Made by a program: the position numbers and the translations under genes
Assembly (NCBI RefSeq): GCF_002879885.1
Contig: NZ_PNYA01000020.1
Location: 1 to 64,000 of the forward strand
Direction of reading: 5' to 3'
DNA: 64,000 bases
Source: Trinickia dabaoshanensis
GTDB lineage: Bacteria; Pseudomonadota; Gammaproteobacteria; Burkholderiales; Burkholderiaceae
In this document: piece by piece, positions 17,866 through 26,031 of the stretch
Layout: each line of letters opens with the position of its first letter
Position numbering within the stretch: position 1 is the stretch's first letter
Notes under the pieces: model-generated
The model's input: the letters and a program-made list of their open reading frames with translations, nothing else
What the model was told of the DNA's origin: nothing
Database searches by the model: none

Positions 17866-18684
17866 TCAGGCCGCATGCTTGCCCTTGCCGCGGCCGAGAC
17901 TGCGCTTGAGCAATTCGGATAGATCCACCACGTCGGCCGTCGTGCGCGTACGCGCCGGCGCGCGCGCGCCCTCGCTGATTTCGTGCGTCTTGCCCTCGCG
18001 CACCTTGCGATCCACGAGCGCCAGAATGTCGTCGCGGAACGTGTCGTGATAGTGCTCGGGCTCCCACTTCTCGGTCATGTCGTCGATGAGCTTGGTGGCC
18101 ATCTCGAGTTCGCGCGGGCTGACGCCGGCCGCCTTCGCATCGGCCGGCGGCAACGACAGATCGCCGATATCGAGCACCTCTCCGCCCCAACGCAACGTAT
18201 TGAGCGCGAGCACGGCACCGGCTGGAATCAATGCCGCCAAGTGCTGCTTGTTGTGCAGCACGACGTTGGCGATGCCGATCTTGCCGGTTTTAGCGAGCGC
18301 TTCGCGCAACAGCGCGTAGGCCTTCGTACCCTGCCGCTCGGGCACCAGGTAATACGGCGTATCGAGGTAGAGAAACGACACCGAATACGCCTCGACGAAC
18401 GCGAGGATATCGACCGTCTGCGTCGATTCGGGGCTCGCTGACCGAATCTCGTCGTCGCTCAGAACGACGTAGTTGTTTTTTTCGTACTCGTAGCCGCGCA
18501 CGATGTTCTCGCGGCGCACTTCCTTGCCCGTGCGTTTGTTGATTTGCTTGTAGCCGATCGGGTCCGCGGTGTCCTTATCGAGCAGATTGAAGCTCGTTCG
18601 CTCGGGCCGCGTGGCCGCATGCAGTTGCACCGGCACGTTCACGAGACCGAAGCTGATCGCCCCTTTCCAAATAACGCGTGACAT
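17866..18684 (-). CDS. ku: Ku DNA end-binding protein
   Basis: Prokaryotic Ku homologue of 272 residues starting MSRVIWKGAISFGLVNVPVQ, the canonical N-terminus, with AAGGAGAG 8 nt upstream of ATG 18684. An in-frame extension to 18786 is rejected because it is arginine-rich and not family-like. The body has the expected YKQINKRTGKEV and LDTPYYLVPER segments of the Ku core, and the C-terminal tail is basic. Ku encircles broken DNA ends and recruits LigD, encoded directly downstream. The two genes form an operon. Confidence 0.95.
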   Translation of the reverse strand: MSRVIWKGAISFGLVNVPVQLHAATRPERTSFNLLDKDTADPIGYKQINKRTGKEVRRENIVRGYEYEKNNYVVLSDDEIRSASPESTQTVDILAFVEAYSVSFLYLDTPYYLVPERQGTKAYALLREALAKTGKIGIANVVLHNKQHLAALIPAGAVLALNTLRWGGEVLDIGDLSLPPADAKAAGVSPRELEMATKLIDDMTEKWEPEHYHDTFRDDILALVDRKVREGKTHEISEGARAPARTRTTADVVDLSELLKRSLGRGKGKHAA

Positions 18685-18834
18685 GGCGACTCTCCTTTCG
18701 CCGGCAACCGCGCCGGCGGCGCGCCTGCGAACCAGGCGGCGCCCGCCGGCGCGGGGATCGCGAGCGCTGCTCGGCATTCCTTGCAAACCGCTCGTAATCC
18801 CTGCACGGCAACGATCATTATTCTCCTTGGGGCG

Positions 18835-18993
18835 TCACCTGAACACGCCGATCAACAGCGTCGCCAAGAAGATGACGAGGAAAATGAAGAACAGGATCTT
18901 CGCGATCTCCGCGGCGCCGGCCGCAATGCCGGTGAAGCCGAAGACAGCCGCGATGAGCGCGATGATGAAAAAAATAACTGCGTATCGAAGCAT
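18835..18993 (-). CDS. DUF1328 small membrane protein
   Basis: A 52-residue [23 protein letters not shown] followed by [15 protein letters not shown] and a second hydrophobic stretch ending GVFR. This is the DUF1328/YtjA pattern of two membrane helices separated by a G-A-A turn. AGGAGGACATTC sits directly before the ATG, the strongest ribosome-binding site in the block. DUF1328 genes are commonly associated with stress or stationary-phase genes in beta-proteobacteria; the molecular role is unknown. Confidence 0.9.
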   Translation of the reverse strand: MLRYAVIFFIIALIAAVFGFTGIAAGAAEIAKILFFIFLVIFLATLLIGVFR

Positions 18994-19254
18994 GAATGTC
19001 CTCCTGATGAATGCCGGCGCGCCGGCTTAGGCGTCGCCGCCGCGCTGGTTCACCGCGGCAGGCACTGAGCGTCGTGATTCGTTCGATGCAACGCTCGCTT
19101 CGATACTGCAATGAGTATGCCCATTGGGACTAGCGTAGGGGCAGCCGAAGGCCGCCCCAAACGAAAACCGCGTTCGGCGCGCGCGGCGAACGCGGCGACG
19201 AACGCGGCTGTCACGCTCGAGAAAATGCAAAAAAAGGCGGGATGTGCGTACGAT

Positions 19255-19866
19255 TCACCGGTTGGGACGAACCTCGGCCCGAGGTGCCGGCCCCTCCGCG
19301 CTCGACATGCCCTGAATCGGCTCCACGTCCTTCGTCGGATCGAAGTCGGCCCAACGGCCGTGCTGCCAGCGTCCATGCGCGCGCTCGACCTCCAAGCTGC
19401 CCGCTTCGCGCAACACGCGCGCGGCCTCGAGCTGGTTATCGGGCGAGACGTGGACCGCGACGAGCACGCCGGAGTCGCGCGACTCGTGAGGTACTTCGCG
19501 CTCGGGCACCTTCCCGCCGCCGCGTGTATGCGACATGGCGCCCGCCAGCGAACCGATGTAGGCGCCCACCCCGGCGGCGACGACTAGGATGAGAAACGGC
19601 GACGAAAACGCACTGAACAGCGCCACGCCCACCACCGCGCCGATCACCGCGCCGATCGCTCCGCCCTTGCCCGCCCCTTTGGATGCGCGCGCCGCCTGCG
19701 GGTCCGCGTACTGGTCGCCGCCGATCGGAAAGCGCGCGTGCTGCCCGCGCGGGTTGACGAAAAACAGTGTGACGTCCTCTTGCACGAATCCGGCGGCGAA
19801 CAACCGGTTCGCGGCGGCTTCGCCATCGGCGAACGTCGTGAAACGGCCTGCGACGATCAACGACAT
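19255..19866 (-). CDS. Glycine-zipper membrane protein with stress-protein-like N-terminal domain
   Basis: Protein of 203 residues starting MSLIVAGRFTTFADGEAAAN, with AAGGAGGACGTGTC before ATG 19866. Residues 1-55 resemble the 17 kDa-type stress domain (a ferredoxin-like fold found before glycine zippers). Residues about 75-125 form a Gly/Ala-rich hydrophobic hairpin (GAVIGAVVGVALFSAF, AAGVGAYIGSLAGAM), a glycine-zipper membrane segment. The C-terminus again has a small alpha/beta part (GVLVAVHVSPDNQLEAARVL). It is probably the last gene of a PfpI-DUF1488-zipper operon. The function is probably envelope stress related, inferred only from family company. Confidence 0.7.
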   Translation of the reverse strand: MSLIVAGRFTTFADGEAAANRLFAAGFVQEDVTLFFVNPRGQHARFPIGGDQYADPQAARASKGAGKGGAIGAVIGAVVGVALFSAFSSPFLILVVAAGVGAYIGSLAGAMSHTRGGGKVPEREVPHESRDSGVLVAVHVSPDNQLEAARVLREAGSLEVERAHGRWQHGRWADFDPTKDVEPIQGMSSAEGPAPRAEVRPNR

Positions 19867-19882
19867 GACACGTCCTCCTTTT

Positions 19883-20185
19883 TCAATCGCCCAAGAGCTT
19901 TCCGCTCCCGGCGGATGCGATCCGGAAGAGACCGCTGCGCAACACGACCGCTGCGCCGCAGCTGTCCTCGATCGCTCGCGTGCATACGGCCCGAATGCGT
20001 TCGCGGCCGTCGCCGTATGCGCGCAACAACTCCGCCTCCAACGTCGAGCCCGCGCCGAAATGGTCTTCCAGCGCTTCGGCGGTGATCGCGCAAGACAACG
20101 GGACATCATCGACGGAGGCAACGAATCGCACGACCATCTGCGCGCCGTCGAATACAGGCTCGTCGTCCGGAAAACTCACGCGCAT
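19883..20185 (-). CDS. DUF1488 family protein
   Basis: A 100-residue protein starting MRVSFPDDEPVFDGAQMVVR, with the DUF1488 signature of an N-terminal beta-rich region followed by ITAEALEDHFGA and a helix with RERIRAVCTRAIED. ATG 20185 is preceded by GGGAGG at the right distance; an ATG five codons earlier is possible. It lies 16 bp before the glycine-zipper gene. The function of DUF1488 is unknown. Confidence 0.75.
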   Translation of the reverse strand: MRVSFPDDEPVFDGAQMVVRFVASVDDVPLSCAITAEALEDHFGAGSTLEAELLRAYGDGRERIRAVCTRAIEDSCGAAVVLRSGLFRIASAGSGKLLGD

Positions 20186-20273
20186 GACAGCCTCCCGCAT
20201 GACGGTTTCCCGCCTGACAGCCTCCGGATGCCGCTCCGCCGTGTCCCCGGCGAAGGCGGCCGTTCTCGCGCAG

Positions 20274-20837
20274 TCATTGCGCGGCACCTCGATGTTCGAG
20301 CTGAGCGATGAGCTTTCGATTGAAGGCGGGGATATCGTCGGGCTTGCGGCTCGTGATGAAATTGCCGTCTTCGACGACCTCCTCGTCGACCCATGTCGCA
20401 CCCGCATTGCGCAGGTCGTCTTGCAAGCTGGGCCAACTCGTCATCGTGTGGCCCTTGACGATACCGGCCGAGATCGGCAGCCAGCCGCCGTGGCAAATCA
20501 CGGCGACCGGTTTGTGGACCTCGTCGAGCGCCCGCACGAACGCCTGTGCTTCGGGCACCGTGCGAATCGCATCGCTATTGACGACTCCGCCCGGCAGCAC
20601 GACGGCATCGTATTGCTCGGGACGTACCTGGTCGAAGGTCGCATCGACGGTCACCGTGCCGGCGCGCTCGGTGTGACGAAAGCCCTGAATCTGCCCGGGC
20701 TTTTTCGAAATCACGTGCACCAAGGCACCGGCTTCCGAAAGCGCGCGCTTCGGCTCGACGAGTTCCGCCTCCTCGAAGCCGTCCATCGCCAGCATGGCGA
20801 CCTTGCAACCTTCCAGCGTTTTAGTCTTCGTGTTCAT
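20274..20837 (-). CDS. DJ-1/PfpI family protein
   Basis: Protein of 187 residues of the type 1 glutamine-amidotransferase-like class I (PfpI/YhbO) group. The nucleophile elbow AVICHGGW contains the catalytic Cys-His pair at about 114-115, and the acid residue is in DGFEEAELVEP near 19-29. PfpI members act as proteases, chaperones or protein/nucleotide deglycases, mostly in oxidative or carbonyl stress. GAGGAG lies 8 nt before ATG 20837. It is followed by DUF1488 and the glycine-zipper gene on the same strand. The specific activity cannot be decided from sequence. Confidence 0.88.
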   Translation of the reverse strand: MNTKTKTLEGCKVAMLAMDGFEEAELVEPKRALSEAGALVHVISKKPGQIQGFRHTERAGTVTVDATFDQVRPEQYDAVVLPGGVVNSDAIRTVPEAQAFVRALDEVHKPVAVICHGGWLPISAGIVKGHTMTSWPSLQDDLRNAGATWVDEEVVEDGNFITSRKPDDIPAFNRKLIAQLEHRGAAQ

Positions 20838-20927
20838 CGGCGCAGCTCCTCTATATGATGTGAAGGGCTACATGCACCGCAGCAATTGCGGTGCCCAACC
20901 GAGGGCTGCGACGATAGCGGCGATCGA

Positions 20928-21479
20928 TTACCGCTTGAGCTCGTTAGGCAAGCCGTCGAGCAAATCGGCCATATCGTCGGCGTGCTCTTCTTCCACTTCC
21001 AGAATGCTTTCCAACAAACGGCGAGAGGTGGGATCCTTTTCGCCGAGGTACGCCACGATCTCACGATAGCTGTCGATCGCCACACGCTCGGCAACCAAGT
21101 CTTCCTTGATCATATCGACCAGCGAGGCACCCTCCACGTATTCGGCGTGACTGCGCGCGAGCAGCCCCTCGGGCGAGAAATTGGGCTCGCCGCCGAGCTG
21201 AACGATCCGCTCGGCCAGTTGATCCGCGTGTGACTGCTCTTCGTTCGAATGCTGGAGGAATTCATCCGCGATGCCCTTGGAGTGAATGCCCTTCGCCATG
21301 AAATAGTGGCGACGGTAGCGCAAGGTACAGACGATCTCGGTAGCGAGCGCATCGTTGAGCAACTTCAAAACCGTTGCGCGATCGGCCTGATAGCCGGCGG
21401 TCACGGCCCCTTGCTCGATATGCTCGCGCGCGCGCTTACGAATGGCCTGGACGTCCGACAAAAACGGTTGGTTCGCCAT
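20928..21479 (-). CDS. Ferritin-like (bacterioferritin/Dps-type) diiron protein
   Basis: A 183-residue four-helix-bundle protein starting MANQPFLSDVQAIRKRA, with GGAGA upstream of ATG 21479. Di-iron ligand motifs of the ferritin-like superfamily are visible: LATEIVCTLRYRRHYF (first Glu), EEQSHADQLAERI (E-x-x-H), then EDLVAERVAIDSYREI and EVEEEHADDMADLL (second E-x-x-H). It probably stores iron or protects DNA against peroxide. The N-terminal extension to 21671 is rejected as basic and non-conserved. Confidence 0.87.
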   Translation of the reverse strand: MANQPFLSDVQAIRKRAREHIEQGAVTAGYQADRATVLKLLNDALATEIVCTLRYRRHYFMAKGIHSKGIADEFLQHSNEEQSHADQLAERIVQLGGEPNFSPEGLLARSHAEYVEGASLVDMIKEDLVAERVAIDSYREIVAYLGEKDPTSRRLLESILEVEEEHADDMADLLDGLPNELKR

Positions 21480-21761
21480 GGGTTTTCTCCATCGATTTGT
21501 ATTTACGAAACACGACTTCTCGCACGAGCGAGCCGATAGCGCGCTGCGCTCGTGACGCGTCGCAACGGACGCATCATTCATGCCAGCGCAATTCACGGCG
21601 CATTGCATTGGCATGCGCATTGCGTTGTTCGAACGCAGCCGCGACGCCCTCGTCACGGCCGATACCGACACGGACGATCAATGCCCTCTTCCTCGACTCA
21701 TGCCTCGACGCGGCGAATAGCCGGTGGTCCGCTCGCTGACGCCGCCGCGCGTTAGGACGCG

Positions 21762-23090
21762 ATGACAGAGACAGTCTGGTTTCTTATCGTCGGCGGCATG
21801 CTCGTCGGCATGGGCATCGCCAGTTCGCTATTCAAGCGACTGCCGCTGACCGGCGCGATGCTCTATCTCGCGGCCGGTTATGCGCTCGGCCCGCCCGGAG
21901 CCGGCATCCTCTCGCTCGATATCGTGAGCGACGCCGCACGCGTTCGGCTCTTGAGCGAAGTTGCGTTGCTCGCCTCGTTGTTCGCGATCGGCTTGCGCTT
22001 GCGCGCTCCGATCTTTGCCTCGCTTTGGACGCTGCCCGTGCGCCTCGGCCTCGTCGCGATGATCGTGACCGTTCCGCTTCTCGCGCTCGTCTGCAGTTGG
22101 GGGCTTGCGCTCGCGTGGGGCCCGGCGTGGGTGCTGGCCGCGATGCTCTCCCCGACCGATCCCGTACTCGCTCACGACGTTCAAGTGCGCGACGCCAACG
22201 ATCTCGATACCGTTCGCTTTTCTTTATCCGGCGAGGGTGGACTGAACGACGGCGTGGCATTGCCGTTCATGTTGATCGCGCTTGCGTTGTGCGCGAACGG
22301 AAACACCGATGCCCCGGCCTTGCCGACGCTGCGCCTGGCGATCGGCACGGTGTGGGGACTCGCGGGGGCCATCGGTATCGGCGCACTGCTCGGCTTCGCC
22401 ACGACGCATGCCGTCGCGTGGCTGCGTACGCGCCACGGTCAAGCGCTCGGGCTCGAAGGCTTCTTCGCGCTGGGCCTCATCGAACTGTCCTACGGCATCG
22501 CGCAGTTACTGCACACCTTCGGCTTTCTCGCCGTGTTCGCGGCCGGCGTGGCGATGCGCCGCGTCGAGCATCGAGCGACGGGAGAACGCTCCCCGCAAGA
22601 CGCGATCGGCTCCATCGACTCCTCCGACGTCGCCGCGACAGCGGCCCACCCCGCCAAGGCGCACGCATACATGGCCGAATCGGTCCTCGGCTTTACGATC
22701 GAACTCGAACGCATTGCCGAAATGGCGATGATGATCATCGTCGGCAATCTGATCAGTACGTTGCCCGCGCCGCTCGTCACCTGGCGCAGCGTGGCGCTCG
22801 TGCTCGCGCTGTTCGTCGTCGTGCGCCCGATCGCGGTCGAGCTTTCGCTGCTCGGTTCACGCGCGCGAGCGGTTCAACGGCGCATGATGAGTTGGTTCGG
22901 TATCCGCGGTATCGGCACGGTCTACTATTTGGCGTACGCCATCGAGCATGGCCCCAAGCGCGACCTCGCTCCGCTCGCGCCCTATGCGCTCGCCGTGGTG
23001 GCGGCATCGGTCTTCGTGCATGGGATGTCGGCGACGCCGCTCATGAAACGTTACAAGCGAGTGCGCGCTAGCGCCTCGCGCAAAGGCTAG
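21762..23090 (+). CDS. CPA1-type Na+/H+ antiporter
   Basis: Integral membrane protein of 442 residues with about twelve hydrophobic segments. Diagnostic features are the LSPTDPVLAHDVQV segment (about residues 130-143), containing the conserved Asp of the NhaP/CPA1 ion-binding site, and GEGGLNDGVALPF about 25 residues later. It probably exchanges cytoplasmic Na+ or K+ for external protons. The gene stands alone on the plus strand between the ferritin-like gene (divergent) and the BON-like gene (convergent). Confidence 0.9.
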   Translation: MTETVWFLIVGGMLVGMGIASSLFKRLPLTGAMLYLAAGYALGPPGAGILSLDIVSDAARVRLLSEVALLASLFAIGLRLRAPIFASLWTLPVRLGLVAMIVTVPLLALVCSWGLALAWGPAWVLAAMLSPTDPVLAHDVQVRDANDLDTVRFSLSGEGGLNDGVALPFMLIALALCANGNTDAPALPTLRLAIGTVWGLAGAIGIGALLGFATTHAVAWLRTRHGQALGLEGFFALGLIELSYGIAQLLHTFGFLAVFAAGVAMRRVEHRATGERSPQDAIGSIDSSDVAATAAHPAKAHAYMAESVLGFTIELERIAEMAMMIIVGNLISTLPAPLVTWRSVALVLALFVVVRPIAVELSLLGSRARAVQRRMMSWFGIRGIGTVYYLAYAIEHGPKRDLAPLAPYALAVVAASVFVHGMSATPLMKRYKRVRASASRKG

Positions 23091-23133
23091 CGCGCATGCG
23101 CCGTCGATCGACTTCGATTGACTTCGATCGATT

Positions 23134-23679
23134 TCAATCGTCGTCGTGCGGATAGGCCGGCTTATCGGGCGCCGCAAGCGTGCGATAAGGCAGCGCGTCG
23201 CTCGCGGGATCGGCGGTGGTATCGTCGATGACGCGCTCCACATCGGCCGTTTTCCGAAGCTCCGCCAAGAAAGCCTGCTTATCGAAATCGGGCGCCACAC
23301 AGCCCTGCACATAGATGAACCGGCGCTGCAGCATCAGCCAGAGCGTGGTGTGCTCGCGCCAGTGGGTTGCCCGCTCGATGTTGGAGAGACGGCGGTTGAC
23401 CGCCTCTTCGATGCCCTTGTCGTAGAGATAGCTATTCGACAATCGGCACCGCCCCTCCCACCAACAACTGTTGCCGCGTTCGATTCTGTAATGCGAATCG
23501 GCCAGCCACTCCTCGTCTGTTTGCAACGGACCGAGCGGTACCGGGCAACCCGGAATCGCGGTAGACACTTGAAAGAACGGGTCGTTGCCGTGATTCGCGC
23601 GCGGCGCTCCGGCCCAGGCCGAACCCGCTTGAACTGCGCAGGCAGCAACGACAGCACATGCACGCAACGAATGCCTCAC
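23134..23679 (-). CDS. Exported BON-like domain protein
   Basis: Protein of 181 residues with a signal peptide: VRHSLRACAVVAACAVQAGSAWA, cleavage probable after SAWA. I chose GTG 23679 because GGAGAGGAGACC abuts it and it places the hydrophobic core correctly. The C-terminal half (KGIEEAVNRRL, then RRFIYVQGCV and LAELRKTADVERVIDDT) follows the alpha-beta-beta-alpha-beta order of BON domains, which attach to phospholipids in the periplasm. Several cysteines (PGCPVP, NSCWWEGRC) could form disulfides. It is convergent with the antiporter. Confidence 0.65.
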   Translation of the reverse strand: MRHSLRACAVVAACAVQAGSAWAGAPRANHGNDPFFQVSTAIPGCPVPLGPLQTDEEWLADSHYRIERGNSCWWEGRCRLSNSYLYDKGIEEAVNRRLSNIERATHWREHTTLWLMLQRRFIYVQGCVAPDFDKQAFLAELRKTADVERVIDDTTADPASDALPYRTLAAPDKPAYPHDDD

Positions 23680-23800
23680 GGTCTCCTCTCCTTGTTCGAC
23701 GATCGCCGCGATTGGAGCACGCCCTAATTGCGCTGACAAGGTCCCGATGCCGGTCCGTCAGCGCACCCGCAAACGCGTAGGCATTCGGGGCGTCATCGGT

Positions 23801-24301
23801 TCAGAGCCCGGCGCATGGCGCGCCGCCGTAGGCATCGCCGAGATCGTCGGCGACGCGATGCGAGCCTTCGCTCGCGAATTCGAGCACGCGCAGGATCAGT
23901 TGCGGCGTCAACGGCTTCGCGCAGTGCGCGTCGAAGCCGGCCGCCCGCGCGCTGGCGCGGTCCTGCGACGACGCATAGCCCGTGCAGGCAATGAGCAGCA
24001 TGTGCATCGTGGCGGAATCGGCGCGTAGCCGGCGCGCAACCTCGAGCCCGTCGAGGCCCGGCATGGCGATATCCAGAAGCACCGCGAACGGTTGCCAATC
24101 GCGCGCGATCGCGCACGCTTCATGCGGGTCGCTCGTCGCACGGCATTCGAAGCCGTCGGCGTCGAGCAAAAGTTGCAACGCTTCGGCCGCGTCGCGGTAG
24201 TCGTCCACGACGAGCACGCGGCGATGGTCGGCCATCGCCGGGCGAATCGTGCGCCAGAGCACGACATCGTCGCTCGGCTGGGCATTGTCGCGCTCGGTCA
24301 C
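23801..24301 (-). CDS. REC-only response regulator
   Basis: Single receiver domain of 166 residues with no output domain. Visible are the acidic pair VLVVDDYRDAAE, the phospho-acceptor Asp in LLDIAMPGLDG and the C-terminal Lys in HCAKPLTP. GTG 24301 follows GGGGAGAGGG; ATG 24235 (MADHRRVLVV) is the alternative. The C-terminal extension after the domain has no recognisable fold. Stand-alone receivers usually act in phosphorelays or by protein contact. No kinase is adjacent, so it could serve one of the histidine kinases at 28952, 40618 or 60456. Confidence 0.83.
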   Translation of the reverse strand: MTERDNAQPSDDVVLWRTIRPAMADHRRVLVVDDYRDAAEALQLLLDADGFECRATSDPHEACAIARDWQPFAVLLDIAMPGLDGLEVARRLRADSATMHMLLIACTGYASSQDRASARAAGFDAHCAKPLTPQLILRVLEFASEGSHRVADDLGDAYGGAPCAGL

Positions 24302-24490
24302 GTTCCCTCTCCCCGGTTGGTCTCGACGCAAACGCGAAACGATGCAAAATGCGCTCCCGCACGAGCATTCCGCGACAAAAAAAGGGCATGCAATTTGCTC
24401 CCAGGTCTGGCACGATTTGCTAGACCTCCTCTAACGGTCTCGGTACGCGTACCGGCATCGATAGCAATATCGAACGAGGAAAAAAAACCT

Positions 24491-25342
24491 ATGTCGACTT
24501 CGCATGCTTCGCGCCTTGCCGCCGCAGGCGCGCTTTTCGCGGTTCTCGGCCCTGCGCCGGCGCACGCGCAAACGCCTTCGCCGCTCGCCGAATGGCAGTA
24601 CTCCTCGGGCATCTTGCTCGAGCAGATGTTCGAACCGAAGCTGCCCACGTGGCGCATTCGCGTCGGCCCGTCCGCGAGTTTTCAACCGCGTTACGACGGC
24701 TCGGATCGTTACCACTGGATGGCCGGGCCCAGCGTCGATATCCGCTATCGCGACCGCTTCTTTCTATCGACCGGGGAAGGGCTCGGCATGAACGTACTCA
24801 CGGGGCCGAACTGGCGCGTGGGGATCGGGGCCGCTTACGATTTGGGCCGGCGCGAGGCGGACGATCTCGGCCACTTGCAGGGCATGGGCAACATCAACCC
24901 CGCGCCTAGTCTCCGGCTGCTCGGCGAATACGCGATATCGAAATCGTTTCCGCTCGTGCTCCGAGCCGACTTGCGCCGCAATTTCGGCGGCGACAACGGC
25001 TGGATAGGCGATCTCGGCGCCTATATGCCGATGCCCGGCAGCTCGGAGAAGTTCGCTTGGTTCGCGGGGCCGACGATGACCATCGCCGATTCGCGCTATA
25101 TGAATAGCTGGTTCGGCGTGAACGCGGGCCAGTCGGCACGCTCCGGCTATCGGCAATACGACGCGTCGCCCGGCATTCGCTCGATCGGGTTCGGCGTGTC
25201 GGCATCGTTGACGATAAGCAAGCATTGGATCGTCAGCGCCGACGGCGCATTCCAGCAACTCGTCGGCTCGGCCGCGCACAGTCCCATTACGCAAACGCGC
25301 GCATCGGGCGTGTTCGACCTAGCCGTGAACTACGAGTTTTGA
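24491..25342 (+). CDS. MipA/OmpV family outer-membrane protein
   Basis: Protein of 283 residues with a signal peptide (hydrophobic AAAGALFAVLGPAPAHA, cleaved before QTPSP) and a beta-barrel body typical of MipA/OmpV: repeated short amphipathic strands, a central FLSTGEGLGMNVL-like segment, DLGRREADDLGHLQGMGNI, and a C-terminal aromatic residue (NYEF). E. coli MipA scaffolds murein synthesis complexes and OmpV-like proteins can be porins or adhesins; which applies here is open. GAGGAAAA precedes ATG 24491. Confidence 0.87.
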   Translation: MSTSHASRLAAAGALFAVLGPAPAHAQTPSPLAEWQYSSGILLEQMFEPKLPTWRIRVGPSASFQPRYDGSDRYHWMAGPSVDIRYRDRFFLSTGEGLGMNVLTGPNWRVGIGAAYDLGRREADDLGHLQGMGNINPAPSLRLLGEYAISKSFPLVLRADLRRNFGGDNGWIGDLGAYMPMPGSSEKFAWFAGPTMTIADSRYMNSWFGVNAGQSARSGYRQYDASPGIRSIGFGVSASLTISKHWIVSADGAFQQLVGSAAHSPITQTRASGVFDLAVNYEF

Positions 25343-25356
25343 CAGCGAGGCCGACG

Positions 25357-25382
25357 GCGCCGGCGCAAGCGCACGCCGGCGC
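25357..25382. terminator. GC-rich hairpin between convergent genes
   Basis: Perfect 9-bp inverted repeat GCGCCGGCG / CGCCGGCGC with an 8-nt loop, lying between the convergent mipA-like and CBS genes. There is no U-tract, so it would be a weak or Rho-assisted bidirectional terminator. Confidence 0.5.
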
Positions 25383-25391
25383 GCGAGCCTC

Positions 25392-25862
25392 TCATGCCGT
25401 CGGCAACGGCGATTGCACGCTGCCGGTGCGCTCGCGCTGACGTTCCGAGCGCACGACGGCCGCGAGCAACGCCCAGTCGCGTGCCATGGCATCGAGCACG
25501 TCGTCGAGCGATAAGATTCCGACGAGCGTGCCCGCTTGCCCCGTCACGGCAAGGCGCCGCACGCCGTGACTCGCCATCGTTTGCAGCGCGTCGCCGATAT
25601 CGGCGCTCGCTTCGACCGATAGCACGTGCGTATGCATGATGTCGGCGACGAGCAGGTTTTCCGGGTCGCCGTCGAACACCACCGCCTTCACGACGATATC
25701 GCGGTCGGTGACGATGCCCACGACTCGGCCCCTGGGCGGCCCGTCCTCGGTCACGATCAGCGCACCGACATGCTGCTCGCGCATTTGTTTAGCCGCTTCC
25801 TTGACCGTGCAGGTCATCGGTACGTGAACGGTATGGGGACTGCGGAATTCCTCGACTTTCAT
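25392..25862 (-). CDS. Tandem CBS domain protein
   Basis: Protein of 156 residues consisting of two CBS repeats (about 8-65 and 73-130): TVKEAAKQMREQHVGALIV, GIVTDRDI, then DIGDALQTMASHGVRRLAV and GILSLDDVLDAM. Such stand-alone pairs bind adenine nucleotides and sense energy state. AAGGAGAG lies before ATG 25862. An FNR-type palindrome centred 88 bp upstream, with CAATCT (25921-25916, minus) as a possible -10, suggests oxygen-responsive expression. It is divergent from the acyltransferase fusion. Confidence 0.9.
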   Translation of the reverse strand: MKVEEFRSPHTVHVPMTCTVKEAAKQMREQHVGALIVTEDGPPRGRVVGIVTDRDIVVKAVVFDGDPENLLVADIMHTHVLSVEASADIGDALQTMASHGVRRLAVTGQAGTLVGILSLDDVLDAMARDWALLAAVVRSERQRERTGSVQSPLPTA

Positions 25863-25943
25863 CGACGCTCTCCTTAAGCGGGTGCCGGCTGTTCGCCGCA
25901 TCGGCCCGTAACGGAAGATTGCGCCGAGTCACCATGCGCTTGC

Positions 25944-25957
25944 TTGACGCAGGTCAA
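25944..25957. promoter_or_regulatory. FNR/ANR-type box, divergent CBS / acyl-ligase promoter
   Basis: TTGACGCAGGTCAA matches the TTGA-N6-TCAA consensus of FNR-family regulators. It lies between the divergent starts at 25862 (minus) and 26032 (plus). At 41.5 bp from the box centre in each direction a TSS would be near 25910 and 25992, and -10-like hexamers (CAATCT on minus, AATACT at 25982-25987 on plus) are at the fitting distance, so one box could serve both genes. Confidence 0.65.
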
Positions 25958-26031
25958 CGCACCTTGTCCTCGCTCCGGTCGAATACTCGAAGGCGAGCGC
26001 GCTTCGCGCTCGCATCGCTGACAGGTCGGCC

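Noticed and set aside
23094-23140. Repeated TCGATCGACTTCGATTGAC-like sequence between convergent genes
   Set aside because: It includes TTGACTTCGATCGA, near an FNR motif, but the second half-site is wrong and the position is downstream of both genes.
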